Shown: positions 1-9,239, counted from the stretch's first letter. The stretch: DNA of 31,736 nucleotides from DASWTL01 sp036402155 (GCA_036402155.1 DASWTL010000102.1:1-31736), one strand, 5' to 3'. The notes: a model not told the origin generated them from the sequence alone. Made by a program: numbers and translations.

Positions 1-519
1 AGACGGCAGATGTTTGACATCAAACAGATATGGATCAAAAGCTTTGGAAAAAGGTGATCTGGCAGCTGAAGACATCGATCCAAAGGTGTCACCGTGATAA
101 GCATCTTCCAGGGCAATGATCTGGCTTTTTTCATGGCCCAGATTATAGCGATATTGAATAGCCATTTTAAGACCAACTTCAACAGCCGTAGAGCCATTAT
201 CGGAAAAAAACACCTTAGACATGCCGGGTAAAATTGCTAATAGCCTTTCTGCGAGCTCTACAGCTGGCTTGTGGGTAAACCCGGCAAGCATGCAATGTTC
301 CAGCGTTGCAGCCTGCTCCGCGATCCTTTTAGCGATATGCGGGTGAGAATGCCCATGAATGTTGACCCACCAGGAGGATATTGCATCAATGTATTCTTTC
401 CCATCTTCAGAAATAAGCTTAGCTCCTTTACCATAAGCAATAGCAATTGGTGCATCTGCTTGTTGCATTTGTGTGAATGGATGCCAGATATGTTGAATAC
501 TTTTTTCTGCTGTATTCAT
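1..519 (-). CDS. bioA: Adenosylmethionine-8-amino-7-oxononanoate aminotransferase, N-terminal part
   Basis: This is the N-terminal 173 residues of DAPA aminotransferase, a PLP enzyme that converts 7-keto-8-aminopelargonate to 7,8-diaminopelargonate using S-adenosylmethionine as amino donor. I translated the minus strand from the ATG at 519; the frame stays open to the window edge, so about 250 C-terminal residues, including the PLP lysine, lie outside. Family hallmarks visible are MNTAEKSIQHIWHPFTQMQ at the start, the SSWWVNIHGHSHPHI segment, FFSDNGSTAVEVGLKMA (cofactor-phosphate region) and ALEDAYHGDTFG. The ATG overlaps the bioD stop as ATGA, so translation is probably coupled to the upstream biotin genes. 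It is the last visible gene of bioB-F-D-A. The assignment is secure; only completeness is unknown. Confidence 0.95.
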   Translation of the reverse strand, partial: MNTAEKSIQHIWHPFTQMQQADAPIAIAYGKGAKLISEDGKEYIDAISSWWVNIHGHSHPHIAKRIAEQAATLEHCMLAGFTHKPAVELAERLLAILPGMSKVFFSDNGSTAVEVGLKMAIQYRYNLGHEKSQIIALEDAYHGDTFGSMSSAARSPFSKAFDPYLFDVKHLPS

Positions 520-1130
520 TTCAGGTTATTCTTTATTTGTTCAGCATAATGCACTATCCGGTTTTTGGTAATATCATTTTCCTGATTTATCCTGAGTAAT
601 AAGGGAAGACCGGTATACTGAAGAATAAATTTTTCACTCTCCGGATTCTCTTCCCCATTAAAAATGATTCCTTTGATACTTAAATCCGTGGTTTTAAGCA
701 TTTGCCAACTTAATAATGTATGGTTTATACTGCCAAGATAGTTTGAAGAAACCAGTACTATTTCTGCGTTCAAAAGCACCATCAGATCCAGCATGGTTTG
801 CCGGTTATTTAATGGAGCCATTATCCCTCCTGCACCTTCAATTACCAGGTTATTCTCTGTTTCCGGCATTGGAATTTTATCAGGGATAATTTCAATACCT
901 TCCAGGGCTGCTGCGGCATGGGGCGAGATGGCATTTTTTAATTTAAAAGCTTCCGCGTGAAATACGCTCTCTTTATTTGAAATAAGGTTTTTTACAGTTT
1001 TTGTGTCTGAAAAATCCAGATCGCCCGCCTGAACCGGTTTCCAATAATCAGCCTTCAGGGCTTCAGTTATTATTGCTGAAGCTATTGTTTTTCCAACCCC
1101 TGTTCCTATACCTGTAACAAAATATTTCAT
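516..1130 (-). CDS. bioD: Dethiobiotin synthetase
   Basis: ATP-dependent dethiobiotin synthetase (204 aa) closes the ureido ring on 7,8-diaminopelargonate with CO2 in the third step of the biotin pathway; it is cytosolic and usually a homodimer. The N-terminal P-loop reads GIGTGVGKT (about residues 7-15). KPVQAGD (substrate/Mg region, near residue 32) and the EGAGGIMAPLN loop (near residue 97) are both typical of BioD. Length is slightly short for the family (about 220 aa) but nothing essential appears to be missing. The ATG overlaps the bioF stop by ATGA and the stop overlaps the bioA start by ATGA, so the gene sits inside a translationally coupled operon. Confidence 0.95.
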   Translation of the reverse strand: MKYFVTGIGTGVGKTIASAIITEALKADYWKPVQAGDLDFSDTKTVKNLISNKESVFHAEAFKLKNAISPHAAAALEGIEIIPDKIPMPETENNLVIEGAGGIMAPLNNRQTMLDLMVLLNAEIVLVSSNYLGSINHTLLSWQMLKTTDLSIKGIIFNGEENPESEKFILQYTGLPLLLRINQENDITKNRIVHYAEQIKNNLK

Positions 1131-2260
1131 GTTAAAGCTATTTTTAGTTGATGAATAAGATCAGCGATCTCTGATTCGCTATTAAAAACATGCAGGCAGA
1201 TCCTGATACGTTCACTTCCTTGTGCAACTGTGGGGGATAGAACCGGTCTTACTTCAAACCCATTTTCACGCAGGGTTGCAGCTATCTTGCGGCTTTTCTC
1301 ACCATTCCCTGTTAACAAGCATTTGATGGCAGAGTTCCCTGGAATAAACCATTTTGATATACCGGCTTTTGCGGCTTGCTGATCAAAAAAGTTAATTCTT
1401 TTTTGAAGTGCAGAAATCATTTCAGGATGCTCCTGAAGAAACTGTAGTGAAAGTGATGTAAGTTTTGCCTGAAAAGGCGAGAACGCAGTAGTGTAAATGA
1501 ATGATCTGCTGAAATTAAGCAGATACTCCTGTAATATGACGCTTCCGCAAACAGCTGCCCCATGACTGCCAAGAGCCTTTCCAAACGTAAAAACCCGTGC
1601 GAAAACATGATCGGAAACATTCTCCTGCTCGCAAGCCCCGCGTCCTGAACCCAATACCCCTGTGGCGTGGGCTTCATCAACAATCAACGCAGCATCATAG
1701 TTCTGACAAACGTTAACCATATCCCTTAAAGGTGCAGTATCTCCATCCATAGAATAAACAGACTCTACAGCTACATAAATGGTTGATCCTCTAAATAATT
1801 TTAACTTTTTCTCCAATGCTTCCGGTTTATTGTGAGCAAAGGAATAGGATCGCGCAAAAGAAAGTCTGATACCATCCCGAATAGAGGCATGGACCAGTTC
1901 ATCATAAAGAATTATATCATTTTTTTGAGGTACTGAAGAAAATATACCCAGATTAGCATCAAATCCGGAATTAAAGAATAGCGCTTTTTCAGATTTAAAA
2001 AATGCGGCTGTCTCTTTTTCTAATCGTTGCAGCTGGTCTGAATTTCCGGCTAATAAACGAGAGCCTCCTGAACCTAATGGCAGTTTAGTTTCGGTTAAGA
2101 GATGGATAGCTTCAGCTTTTAGAAGCGGATGATCTTTAAATCCGAGATAATCATTTGAACAAAAATCAACGCCATTTCCGGGAAGCTGCATTTCACGAAG
2201 AATGCCGCTTTCCTTTCTGGCTTCCAGCTTTGTTTCAAGAAGCTGCTGATGCCTCTTCAT
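1127..2260 (-). CDS. bioF: 8-amino-7-oxononanoate synthase
   Basis: PLP-dependent alpha-oxoamine synthase (377 aa) that condenses L-alanine with pimeloyl-ACP/CoA to 8-amino-7-oxononanoate, the first dedicated ring-building step of biotin synthesis. Visible family features are DFCSNDYLGF near the N-terminus, VDEAHATGVLG (the Asp and His that contact PLP) and TFGKALGSHGAAV, whose Lys forms the internal aldimine. I chose the ATG at 2260 because it forms a TGATG overlap with the bioB stop. A TTG one codon upstream is in frame but not needed. The C-terminus overlaps bioD by ATGA. Related KBL/serine palmitoyltransferase enzymes share the fold, but the biotin context settles the call. Confidence 0.95.
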   Translation of the reverse strand: MKRHQQLLETKLEARKESGILREMQLPGNGVDFCSNDYLGFKDHPLLKAEAIHLLTETKLPLGSGGSRLLAGNSDQLQRLEKETAAFFKSEKALFFNSGFDANLGIFSSVPQKNDIILYDELVHASIRDGIRLSFARSYSFAHNKPEALEKKLKLFRGSTIYVAVESVYSMDGDTAPLRDMVNVCQNYDAALIVDEAHATGVLGSGRGACEQENVSDHVFARVFTFGKALGSHGAAVCGSVILQEYLLNFSRSFIYTTAFSPFQAKLTSLSLQFLQEHPEMISALQKRINFFDQQAAKAGISKWFIPGNSAIKCLLTGNGEKSRKIAATLRENGFEVRPVLSPTVAQGSERIRICLHVFNSESEIADLIHQLKIALT

Positions 2261-3246
2261 CAAGCCGTAATCGATTCCCGTATTTGAGGATCTTTAGCCG
2301 TCAAACCTAAAATATTGAACATTTCCATATCTTCATTATGTTCCGGATTAGGTGTGGTAAGCAGCTTTTCACCTGTAAAAATGGAATTTGCACCCGCCAT
2401 AAAACATAGCGCCTGAGCTTCGTGGCTCATAGACAGGCGGCCCGCTGATAGACGAACTACAGAACCCGGCATTAACATCCTGGCGGTGGCTACCATACGT
2501 ACCATAGTCCATGTATCAACTGGTTTTTGCATTTCCAGCGGGGTTCCTTCCACAGCTACCAAAGCATTGATGGGGACTGATTCAGGATGTTTATCCATTC
2601 TGGCCAGCGTTAGTAACATATTGATCCGGTCTTCATCGCTCTCACCCATACCCACAATGCCGCCACTGCATACTGTCATTTTAGTTTTCCTGATATTTTC
2701 CAGGGTCTTAATCCGGTCGTCAAAACTTCGGGTTGAGATAATGTTACTATAGTTCTCTTCGGAAGTATCAATATTATGATTATAGGCGTAAACACCGGCA
2801 TTACTTAGTTTAACGGCCTGTTCTTCTGTTACCATACCCAGAGTACAACAAACTTCAAGTCCAATATCGTTGATACCCTGAACCATATCCAGTACTTTAT
2901 CAAAATCTCTATTGTCCCTGATCTCTCTCCAGGCTGCTCCCATGCAAAACCGGGTAGATCCGGCTTGTTTTGCCTTATTCGCGGCGTCTAATACTTCTTC
3001 CTTAGGTAATAAACCGTGGTTTTCCAATCCTGTACTGTAGCGTGCTGCCTGAGGACAGTATCCGCAGTCTTCAGGACACCCACCTGTTTTTATTGATAAA
3101 AGCGTACATTTCTGAATTTCATTGGGTTTGTGATATTTCCGGTGGACGGATGCGGCCTGAAAAACCAACTCCAGTAATGGCATATTGTAAATTGCTGCCG
3201 CTTCATCAAAATTCCAATTGTTTTTAATTTCTTCTGAATATATCAT
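2260..3246 (-). CDS. bioB: Biotin synthase (radical SAM)
   Basis: Biotin synthase (328 aa) inserts sulfur into dethiobiotin using a radical-SAM [4Fe-4S] cluster and a sacrificial [2Fe-2S] cluster. The radical-SAM motif CPEDCGYC (CxxxCxxC, about residue 57) follows KTGG, and later family segments include NHNIDTSEE, ICSGGI-like VCSGGIVGMGE and SVVRLSAGR, which carries the conserved Arg of the second cluster site. It is the first gene of the operon, and a Bacteroidota-type promoter box lies about 18 bp upstream. The stop overlaps the bioF ATG (TGATG). The start gives MIYSEEIKNNWNFDEA, normal for this family. No missing ligand is seen. Confidence 0.97.
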   Translation of the reverse strand: MIYSEEIKNNWNFDEAAAIYNMPLLELVFQAASVHRKYHKPNEIQKCTLLSIKTGGCPEDCGYCPQAARYSTGLENHGLLPKEEVLDAANKAKQAGSTRFCMGAAWREIRDNRDFDKVLDMVQGINDIGLEVCCTLGMVTEEQAVKLSNAGVYAYNHNIDTSEENYSNIISTRSFDDRIKTLENIRKTKMTVCSGGIVGMGESDEDRINMLLTLARMDKHPESVPINALVAVEGTPLEMQKPVDTWTMVRMVATARMLMPGSVVRLSAGRLSMSHEAQALCFMAGANSIFTGEKLLTTPNPEHNEDMEMFNILGLTAKDPQIRESITA

Positions 3247-3263
3247 TGCGTCGCTTTTATTGA

Positions 3264-3271
3264 CAAATATA
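3264..3271 (-). promoter_or_regulatory. Candidate -7 promoter box for the bio operon
   Basis: On the minus strand this reads TATATTTG, an exact match to the Bacteroidota TAnnTTTG element, ending 17 bp before the bioB ATG. No clean TTG is found 19-21 bp further upstream, so only the -7 half is supported. No biotin-repressor (BirA-type) operator or riboswitch was recognised. Confidence 0.45.
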
Positions 3272-3760
3272 AAAACCTCAGGCAGTAATAACAGAGTAGA
3301 TCGATGGAATCCTTAAACCAAGCTTTAATTTCGTCCGCACTGGAATTATTTTAACCACACAGCAACACCAGGCCAATAACAAAACCAGGTAAGGCCTTCA
3401 TTGTCTTTCACCGTACCATCATTGTACCAAAACAAGGTTTAAAGTATAGTTTAAGTATATATAAGGTATAGTTAAAGTATATATAAGGTATATCTAATAA
3501 GATATGCTTTATATATACCTTATATATACAATAGCATTCTGTTATTAATGAATATTACTCGTGTAACACACAAAGATGAGGTATGCATAGTACCAATAAA
3601 CCTGTGAGATCGCCCACGTCAGAATTTAAGCTCCTCCTATGGACTTAATGATAATATTATTTCGGTTTAAGATTAGATAATATTTTACCACACGAATGTT
3701 TAGGGTCTGAGTTTAATTCATCAAGTCCACTGTATGGCAACCATCAGAAGTTGAGAAATT
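3272..3760. other. Gene-free spacer between bioB and murF
   Basis: No credible reading frame is visible on either strand. It is AT-rich and holds the direct/inverted repeat at 3455-3529, a weaker inverted pair (AATATTAT near 3652 and ATAATATT near 3679) and scattered GTACCA words (3414-3428). No obvious U-tailed terminator follows murF. Confidence 0.5.
3455..3529. repeat. AT-rich direct and inverted repeat
   Basis: GTATATATAAGGTATA occurs at 3455-3470 and again at 3477-3492, a 22-bp period. The second copy extended by one base (3477-3493) is a perfect 17-nt inverted repeat of 3513-3529, with a 19-nt spacer. A related AAGTATAG word precedes the block near 3442. The inverted pair could form a long AU-only stem-loop or be a binding site. 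It has no U-tract typical of a terminator. Confidence 0.75.
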
Positions 3761-5071
3761 TTAAAATAATCCGGCGATAGTTTCAAATTTCATGCCTCTC
3801 GACCCTTTTATCAGTATAGTTGAATTCTCAATGGGGTTATGCCGGATAGCTTCGATTGCTTCAGCTGTATTGGAATAAAATTCTGCCTTTGCATTTTTTT
3901 GGCTATAGAATTCTTTGCCAATGAATATTCGCCGCTTAGCGTTAACTTCTAATGCTTTATCTATTATAAGTTTATGTTCAGTTGCGGCATCATTTCCAAG
4001 TTCAAACATATCTCCCAGAATAACAACTTTATTTTCTGCCTGAATATCCATAAGATTATCTAAGGCCACAGTCATACTGCCCGGGTTGGCATTATAATAG
4101 TCGCATATCAGCAGATTTTTCTCCGTCTTTTTAATTTGGGAACGATTATTTACCGGGAGATAATCAGCTATGCCATTATTTACTTCTTCTGCAGAGAGTT
4201 TGAAATAACTGCCTACGCAAACTGCGGCCAGGATGTTTTCAAGGTTATATTTACCGGTTAAGTTGGATATGACGGTATGTTCAAGCGCGTCTGCTTCCTG
4301 ATAATTCTTTCTCCACGCAATGGTTAAGGGTGATGAATTGATTAATCTTCCGGAAATATAGTTATCATTACCCGTTCCATAATAGGCTATCTGTGTAAGT
4401 CCGTGATCGCGTGCCATATCAACCAGATTGTTATTATCGTGATTCACAAAAGCCAGGTCCTTATTTCCGGAGAGATAGGCGTACAATTCACCTTTACCTT
4501 TCTTTACTCCCTCCAGACTTCCGAAACCTTCTAAATGTGCCTTTCCAACATTAGTGATCAACCCATGTGTAGGCCTTGAAATGCTGCATAAAAGTTCAAT
4601 TTCTTTTAAATGATTAGCGCCCATTTCAATAATGGCCATTTCAGTTTCTCTGGTAATAGAAAGAATAGTTAACGGAACACCGATATGGTTATTTAAGTTA
4701 CCCTGAGTTGCATAGGTCTTAAAGTGCTGTGAAAGAACTGAATACAGAAGTTCCTTTGTGGTTGTTTTGCCATTCGATCCTGTAATACCAATGAACGGGA
4801 TATTTAGCTGTTGCCTGTGATGCGTGGCTAATAGTTGCAGTGTAAGAAGGGTGTCATCCACTAAAATATACCTGTTATCTTTTACAACCGATGCATCATC
4901 AACAAGTACATAAGCCGCTCCATCTTCAAGGGCTTTACCGGCAAATTGATTAGCATCAAAGTTTTCTCCTTTCAGAGCTATGAAAAAATTCCCTGATGTA
5001 ATTTTTCTGGTATCTGTTGATATAATAGGATGCTTCAGGTATAAATCGTATAATTCTTCTATAGTGATCAT
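3761..5071 (-). CDS. murF: UDP-N-acetylmuramoyl-tripeptide--D-alanyl-D-alanine ligase
   Basis: Cytoplasmic Mur ligase (436 aa) that adds D-Ala-D-Ala to UDP-MurNAc-tripeptide, the last soluble step of the peptidoglycan precursor. The N-terminal UDP-binding domain carries STDTRKITSGNFFIALKGE (residues 18-36), the central ATPase domain the P-loop GITGSNGKTTTKELL (95-109), followed by EMGANHLKEIELLCSI and TNVGKAHLEGFG. The C-terminal domain has DYYNANPGSM and LGDMFELG, typical of MurF rather than MurE or MurC. Length is normal. It stands alone here and is transcribed divergently from the M14 peptidase gene; a promoter-like pair of boxes lies just upstream. The call is secure. Confidence 0.95.
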   Translation of the reverse strand: MITIEELYDLYLKHPIISTDTRKITSGNFFIALKGENFDANQFAGKALEDGAAYVLVDDASVVKDNRYILVDDTLLTLQLLATHHRQQLNIPFIGITGSNGKTTTKELLYSVLSQHFKTYATQGNLNNHIGVPLTILSITRETEMAIIEMGANHLKEIELLCSISRPTHGLITNVGKAHLEGFGSLEGVKKGKGELYAYLSGNKDLAFVNHDNNNLVDMARDHGLTQIAYYGTGNDNYISGRLINSSPLTIAWRKNYQEADALEHTVISNLTGKYNLENILAAVCVGSYFKLSAEEVNNGIADYLPVNNRSQIKKTEKNLLICDYYNANPGSMTVALDNLMDIQAENKVVILGDMFELGNDAATEHKLIIDKALEVNAKRRIFIGKEFYSQKNAKAEFYSNTAEAIEAIRHNPIENSTILIKGSRGMKFETIAGLF

Positions 5072-5090
5072 GTGATAAAAATCATTATTG

Positions 5091-5121
5091 CAATATTAAT
5101 GTTTCATAATTATCAATCAAA
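5091..5121 (-). promoter_or_regulatory. Candidate murF promoter
   Basis: On the minus strand, TTTG (5118-5121) is followed after exactly 19 bp by TAATATTG (5091-5098), which differs from TAnnTTTG at one position. This spacing matches the known Bacteroidota -33/-7 architecture. The murF ATG lies 19 bp downstream of the -7 box. Confidence 0.5.
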
Positions 5122-5177
5122 CAGGATAAAATCGGTATGAAGTATAAAATCAGGTGGCCATTTTTTAACTTAGCATA

Positions 5178-7670
5178 ATGAAGATGCGTCTGTTGGCCCT
5201 GTGCTTGATCCTTACCTCGTCTTTTGGCGCTATAGCACAGAAGATCCAGTCGCCCGAGGAATTTCTAGGTTATAAACCGGGAGATCAGTTTACTCCGCAT
5301 GTCCGTGTGCTAGATTATTTTAAATATATTTCATCAGCATCAAATAAAACACGACTGACAGAGTACGGAAAAACAAATGAGGGCAGAACTTTACTTGCGA
5401 CCTTTATTTCATCAGAGGAAAACATTAATAAACTCGATGAAATACGTATCAATAACCTTAAACTTACAGGTCTTGAACCTGGTGAAGGCGATATTAATCA
5501 ACCGGCAATAGTTTGGTTAAGTTATAATGTTCATGGAAATGAATCAGCTTCATCAGAGGCTGCAATACAAACACTTTATAACCTGGTTGATCCATCAAAT
5601 GCTAATGCTCAGGAGTGGCTTAAAAATATTATTGTAGTGATTGATCCTTGCCTGAATCCGGATGGAAGGGAACGCTATATTAATTTTTATACCCAGGTTA
5701 GAAATCAAACCCCTGATTTGCTTTCATTTACCCGCGAGCATTTGGAGCCGTGGCCGGGCGGACGTTCAAATCATTATTATTTTGATTTGAATAGGGATTG
5801 GGCATGGCAAACTCAGGTTGAAACCCAATTTCGGATGAAACTTTACAATCAATGGCTACCTCATGTGCATATTGATTTTCATGAGCAGGGTATTGATGAT
5901 CCTTACTTTTTCGCACCCGCTGCTGAACCATTTCATCAGGATATTACCTCCTGGCAGCGCGAGTTCCAGACTCTTATAGGGAAAAATAATGCCAGGTATT
6001 TTGATCAAAAGGGGTGGATGTATTTTACAAAAGAACGATTCGATCTGCTTTATCCATCATATGGAGATACTTATCCCATTTATAACGGATCAATTGGAAT
6101 GACTTATGAACAGGGCGGCTCAGGGCGTGCAGGTTTGTCGGTGTTAAACAGTAGCGGAGATACGCTTACCCTGGCAGACCGTATCGATCATCATGTTACG
6201 TCCGGGATGTCTACATTAGAAATTGTTTCAAAGAATGCATTAAAAGTTGTAGCGGAGTTTAAGCAGTATTATAGCCGCACAAAGAAAAATCCTCCCGGCG
6301 AGTATAAAACGTATATCATAAAGTCGGAAAAAAATGGCAAGCTTAGAACTTTGGAAAAACTTCTTGACCAAAATGGTATAAAATATGGCTATGGTGTAAA
6401 CAGAAAGGCAAATGGATATAATTACTTTTCCGGGAAGAAAGAAAATTTTCAAATAAGCGCCTCTGATATGGTGATCAGTGCATATCAGCCCAAATCGGTT
6501 CTGTTAAAGGTGCTATTAGAACCACAAACAGTGGTCACCGATTCAAATACCTATGATATTACCGCATGGGCTCTTCCTTATGCCTATGGTATAAAATCAT
6601 ATGCTATGAAGGAAGCTTTGAAACCGGTATTAACAACTTCCCCGGAGATATCGGCCACGCTGCCCCAACTGAATAACCAATTTGCCTATATAGCCGGTTG
6701 GAATTCAGTACCGGACGTGAAGTTTCTTGCTGAGTTGCTTAAAAGTAACATCAAAGTAAGGCATACACAGGTGCCAATTGACGCGGAGGGACGGAAGTTT
6801 GACGCTGGATCATTAATTATTGCCCGCACCAGTAATGAGCATCTTGGGGCAGGGTTTGATAATATCATTCAGGATATCGCCTTTAGATCTGGCATTAAGT
6901 TGCAGGGAATTTCTTCGGGCATGGTTGATAAAGGCGCAGATCTGGGATCTAATAAGGTCCGGTTTATTAGCCGACCCAAAATTGCTCTGGTTATGTCAGA
7001 TGAATCATCAGCAACAGCCTTTGGTGAGGTTTGGCACTTCTTCGAGCAGCAAATAAATTATCCCATATCCATTATTCATTCAAAAACCCTTGCAAAAGGC
7101 AGTATAAATGAGTTTAATGTTCTGATATTTCCTGATGGATATTATAGTGATATGATCAGTGAGAGAACACTTGAATGGGTAAAAAATGGGGGTAAAATCA
7201 TAGCAATGAATGGAGCTGTTACGCAATTGGTGGGTAAAAAAGGCTTTGATATTAAGCTAAAGGATGCCAAAAAAGAAGACAAGGATCCTTATGCAAGCCT
7301 GCGCAAATATGAAAGTCGCGAAGCAGATTTTCTTCAAAGCAGTATTCCGGGAGCTATTTATAAAGTCAATTTAGACAATACCCATCCCCTTGGTTTTGGA
7401 ATGACTGATTATTATACTTTAAAACTAAATGGCAATATTTACCAGTTTTTGAGTGACGGGTGGAATGTTGGTGTAATCAAGAAAGATAATTTCGTGTCCG
7501 GATTTGTGGGTCATTCTACTAAAAAAGTTCTTGTAGATGGATTAATTTTTGGTGTTCAGGATATAGAAAACGGAACTGTGATATATCTGGCCGACAATCC
7601 ATTATTTCGCAGCTTCTGGGAAAATGGGAAGTTGCTTTTCAGCAATGCTGTATTTATGGTTGGTCAGTAG
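5178..7670 (+). CDS. Secreted M14-family zinc carboxypeptidase
   Basis: Large exported metallopeptidase (830 aa). A Sec signal peptide covers residues 1-20 (MKMRLLALCLILTSSFGAIA, cleavage before Q21). The M14 catalytic domain has the zinc ligands in HGNE (H119, E122), the substrate-binding segment NPDGRERY (about 160-167), the third zinc ligand in DFHEQG (H235) and the presumed catalytic glutamate in TYEQGG (E311). The C-terminal half (about 590-830) contains a class I glutamine-amidotransferase-like fold suggested by VLIFPDGYYSD and WVKNGGKIIAMNG, a combination known in Bacteroidota M14 proteins. It lacks a T9SS C-terminal sorting signal, so it is probably periplasmic. The exact substrate (peptide C-termini or muropeptides) is not determinable. 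The last 17 bp overlap the convergent pspC-like gene. Confidence 0.9.
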   Translation: MKMRLLALCLILTSSFGAIAQKIQSPEEFLGYKPGDQFTPHVRVLDYFKYISSASNKTRLTEYGKTNEGRTLLATFISSEENINKLDEIRINNLKLTGLEPGEGDINQPAIVWLSYNVHGNESASSEAAIQTLYNLVDPSNANAQEWLKNIIVVIDPCLNPDGRERYINFYTQVRNQTPDLLSFTREHLEPWPGGRSNHYYFDLNRDWAWQTQVETQFRMKLYNQWLPHVHIDFHEQGIDDPYFFAPAAEPFHQDITSWQREFQTLIGKNNARYFDQKGWMYFTKERFDLLYPSYGDTYPIYNGSIGMTYEQGGSGRAGLSVLNSSGDTLTLADRIDHHVTSGMSTLEIVSKNALKVVAEFKQYYSRTKKNPPGEYKTYIIKSEKNGKLRTLEKLLDQNGIKYGYGVNRKANGYNYFSGKKENFQISASDMVISAYQPKSVLLKVLLEPQTVVTDSNTYDITAWALPYAYGIKSYAMKEALKPVLTTSPEISATLPQLNNQFAYIAGWNSVPDVKFLAELLKSNIKVRHTQVPIDAEGRKFDAGSLIIARTSNEHLGAGFDNIIQDIAFRSGIKLQGISSGMVDKGADLGSNKVRFISRPKIALVMSDESSATAFGEVWHFFEQQINYPISIIHSKTLAKGSINEFNVLIFPDGYYSDMISERTLEWVKNGGKIIAMNGAVTQLVGKKGFDIKLKDAKKEDKDPYASLRKYESREADFLQSSIPGAIYKVNLDNTHPLGFGMTDYYTLKLNGNIYQFLSDGWNVGVIKKDNFVSGFVGHSTKKVLVDGLIFGVQDIENGTVIYLADNPLFRSFWENGKLLFSNAVFMVGQ

Positions 7671-9222
7671 CAGGATCCTCATTTTTAATCATCAGCGAAT
7701 CGCGATTGCATTTCATGCCACCTGGCGTCATGGTCCATTCGGAATTGGCCTGGTTTTCCGCATCTTTAGCAATACAATCCCACAGGTTATATCCTCTTAT
7801 GTAACGGTTAAGACGCTGATCAATGATCAATCTTGTATTTTGAGGAATTTGGAGAACCATCTTTAGTTCCTGATCGCGAAACATGGAATTCTTACCAATA
7901 TCTAAAGTGGGATCAAAATATAAGATAGAATCTACTTGTTTAAACCGATAGCTGATCCTTTGTGCTGATTTTAAAGCCTGTTCAAAATTAGAACCTTTTG
8001 AACGAAATTCCTGGGTAAGAGACGGCTTATTTATGTCAGCAGGCTCAATTAAAAGATCTATATTTTTTAAAAATCCCATATCGTGGTTGGAGTTATTAAT
8101 AATGGTGCGGCCTTTGAAGTGGTTGGAAGAAACATTAAAATCCAGGCTGTCCTGATGTGTCAGGTATTTATCAGAACTTAGTTTTAAGTAATACACAGGC
8201 ATGGGTTTTATATCGTTGAGTTGAGAAAATGATGCCTCATTGCTGAACTGCAAACCGGTTCTTGCGCCATAATACACACTTGTACCTAATCCGGCAAGCC
8301 ACAGAATTAGCATAAAAAATGCTCCTGTTTTCCCAATTACTTTACGGTTAAACAGCAAGCGTATTTCAAGGAGAAGCAAGGAAATCAATGGTACACTTAA
8401 TGCTAAAAATATTCCTATTGCCAATATAGACCTGTATTCAGGGTCTACGATATGAGGCAAGGGCCCTAATTCTCCGGTGTTCCATAATCCAAGCACAACT
8501 ATTAACCCAATGATTAATCCTAATAAGACCATTGCTTCAATAAAGATTACCAGGATACCAATTATTTTTAAGCATATTTTAAACAAAGCAACTAATGTAT
8601 TCCCCAGCGAATTGAGCGCGGGTCTTGCTTCATGATGTACCCGTGTTACTCCCTGCCGTACATTTTCCAGTTCTTCGTCAAATGTCTTTTTAAAATTCTG
8701 AAGGTTTATTGCCTCGCCTTTCATTGCCATCTTATCCGTTCGTGTTTTTGCTGGTGGCATCACAATCCATAAAATAGCATAGATCATTATGCCTGATCCG
8801 CCGAGAAGGACGATCAAAAGCATAAACAACCTGATCCATCTGGCCTCAATTTCCAGGTAATGTCCAATCCCCGAACATACACCGCCAATTATCCGGTCTT
8901 CAGTATCTCTGAATAATTTTTTGCCCATTTTGGGAGAATATTCAACTTCTTCTTCTGTTAGCTCAAAGTCTGCAACAGTTCCCATCTGCGCTGTGATTTC
9001 CTGAACGTCCTGCAGAATGATCACCTGTTTATTTTCGATTGTAAGACGGTCGCTGAACATTTCGGCAAGCCGGTTCTCAATATCGGTTACAATTTCATCG
9101 CTGTCGGGCGAATAAGCAAAATGTCTTTTCACTTCAGACATGTAGCTCCTGAGCAATTCATAAGCATCTTCTTCAATGTGAAAGATGGTGCCATTTATAT
9201 TGATAATAATTGTTTTATTCAT
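7654..9222 (-). CDS. PspC-domain multi-pass membrane protein
   Basis: 522-aa inner-membrane protein. The N-terminal cytoplasmic part (1-100) is a helical module common in Bacteroidota PspC proteins. The PspC domain spans about 102-158 (KLFRDTEDRIIGGVCSGIGH, then a hydrophobic helix ending LWIVMPPA). Further hydrophobic helices follow around 210-250, 285-310 and 320-340, and a soluble C-terminal region of about 180 residues follows. PspC proteins belong to envelope-stress signalling in proteobacteria; here no pspA/B/F is present. The partner is the upstream padR gene, 17 bp away, implying autoregulated expression. The 3' end overlaps the convergent M14 gene by 17 bp. Function beyond membrane-stress association is unknown. 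Confidence 0.88.
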   Translation of the reverse strand: MNKTIIININGTIFHIEEDAYELLRSYMSEVKRHFAYSPDSDEIVTDIENRLAEMFSDRLTIENKQVIILQDVQEITAQMGTVADFELTEEEVEYSPKMGKKLFRDTEDRIIGGVCSGIGHYLEIEARWIRLFMLLIVLLGGSGIMIYAILWIVMPPAKTRTDKMAMKGEAINLQNFKKTFDEELENVRQGVTRVHHEARPALNSLGNTLVALFKICLKIIGILVIFIEAMVLLGLIIGLIVVLGLWNTGELGPLPHIVDPEYRSILAIGIFLALSVPLISLLLLEIRLLFNRKVIGKTGAFFMLILWLAGLGTSVYYGARTGLQFSNEASFSQLNDIKPMPVYYLKLSSDKYLTHQDSLDFNVSSNHFKGRTIINNSNHDMGFLKNIDLLIEPADINKPSLTQEFRSKGSNFEQALKSAQRISYRFKQVDSILYFDPTLDIGKNSMFRDQELKMVLQIPQNTRLIIDQRLNRYIRGYNLWDCIAKDAENQANSEWTMTPGGMKCNRDSLMIKNEDPATDQP

Positions 9223-9239
9223 GATGGTGATATTGTAGG

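Noticed and set aside
258..455. 65-codon minus-strand frame overlapping bioA
   Set aside because: It is an out-of-frame shadow of bioA, whose own frame carries clear family motifs.
2261..2263. TTG one codon upstream as the bioF start
   Set aside because: The ATG at 2260 makes a typical TGATG overlap with bioB, and the extra residue adds nothing.
3247..3760. Riboswitch or biotin-repressor operator upstream of bioB
   Set aside because: No conserved riboswitch is known for biotin, and no TTGT-type paired operator was found; only the AT repeat and a -7 box are visible.
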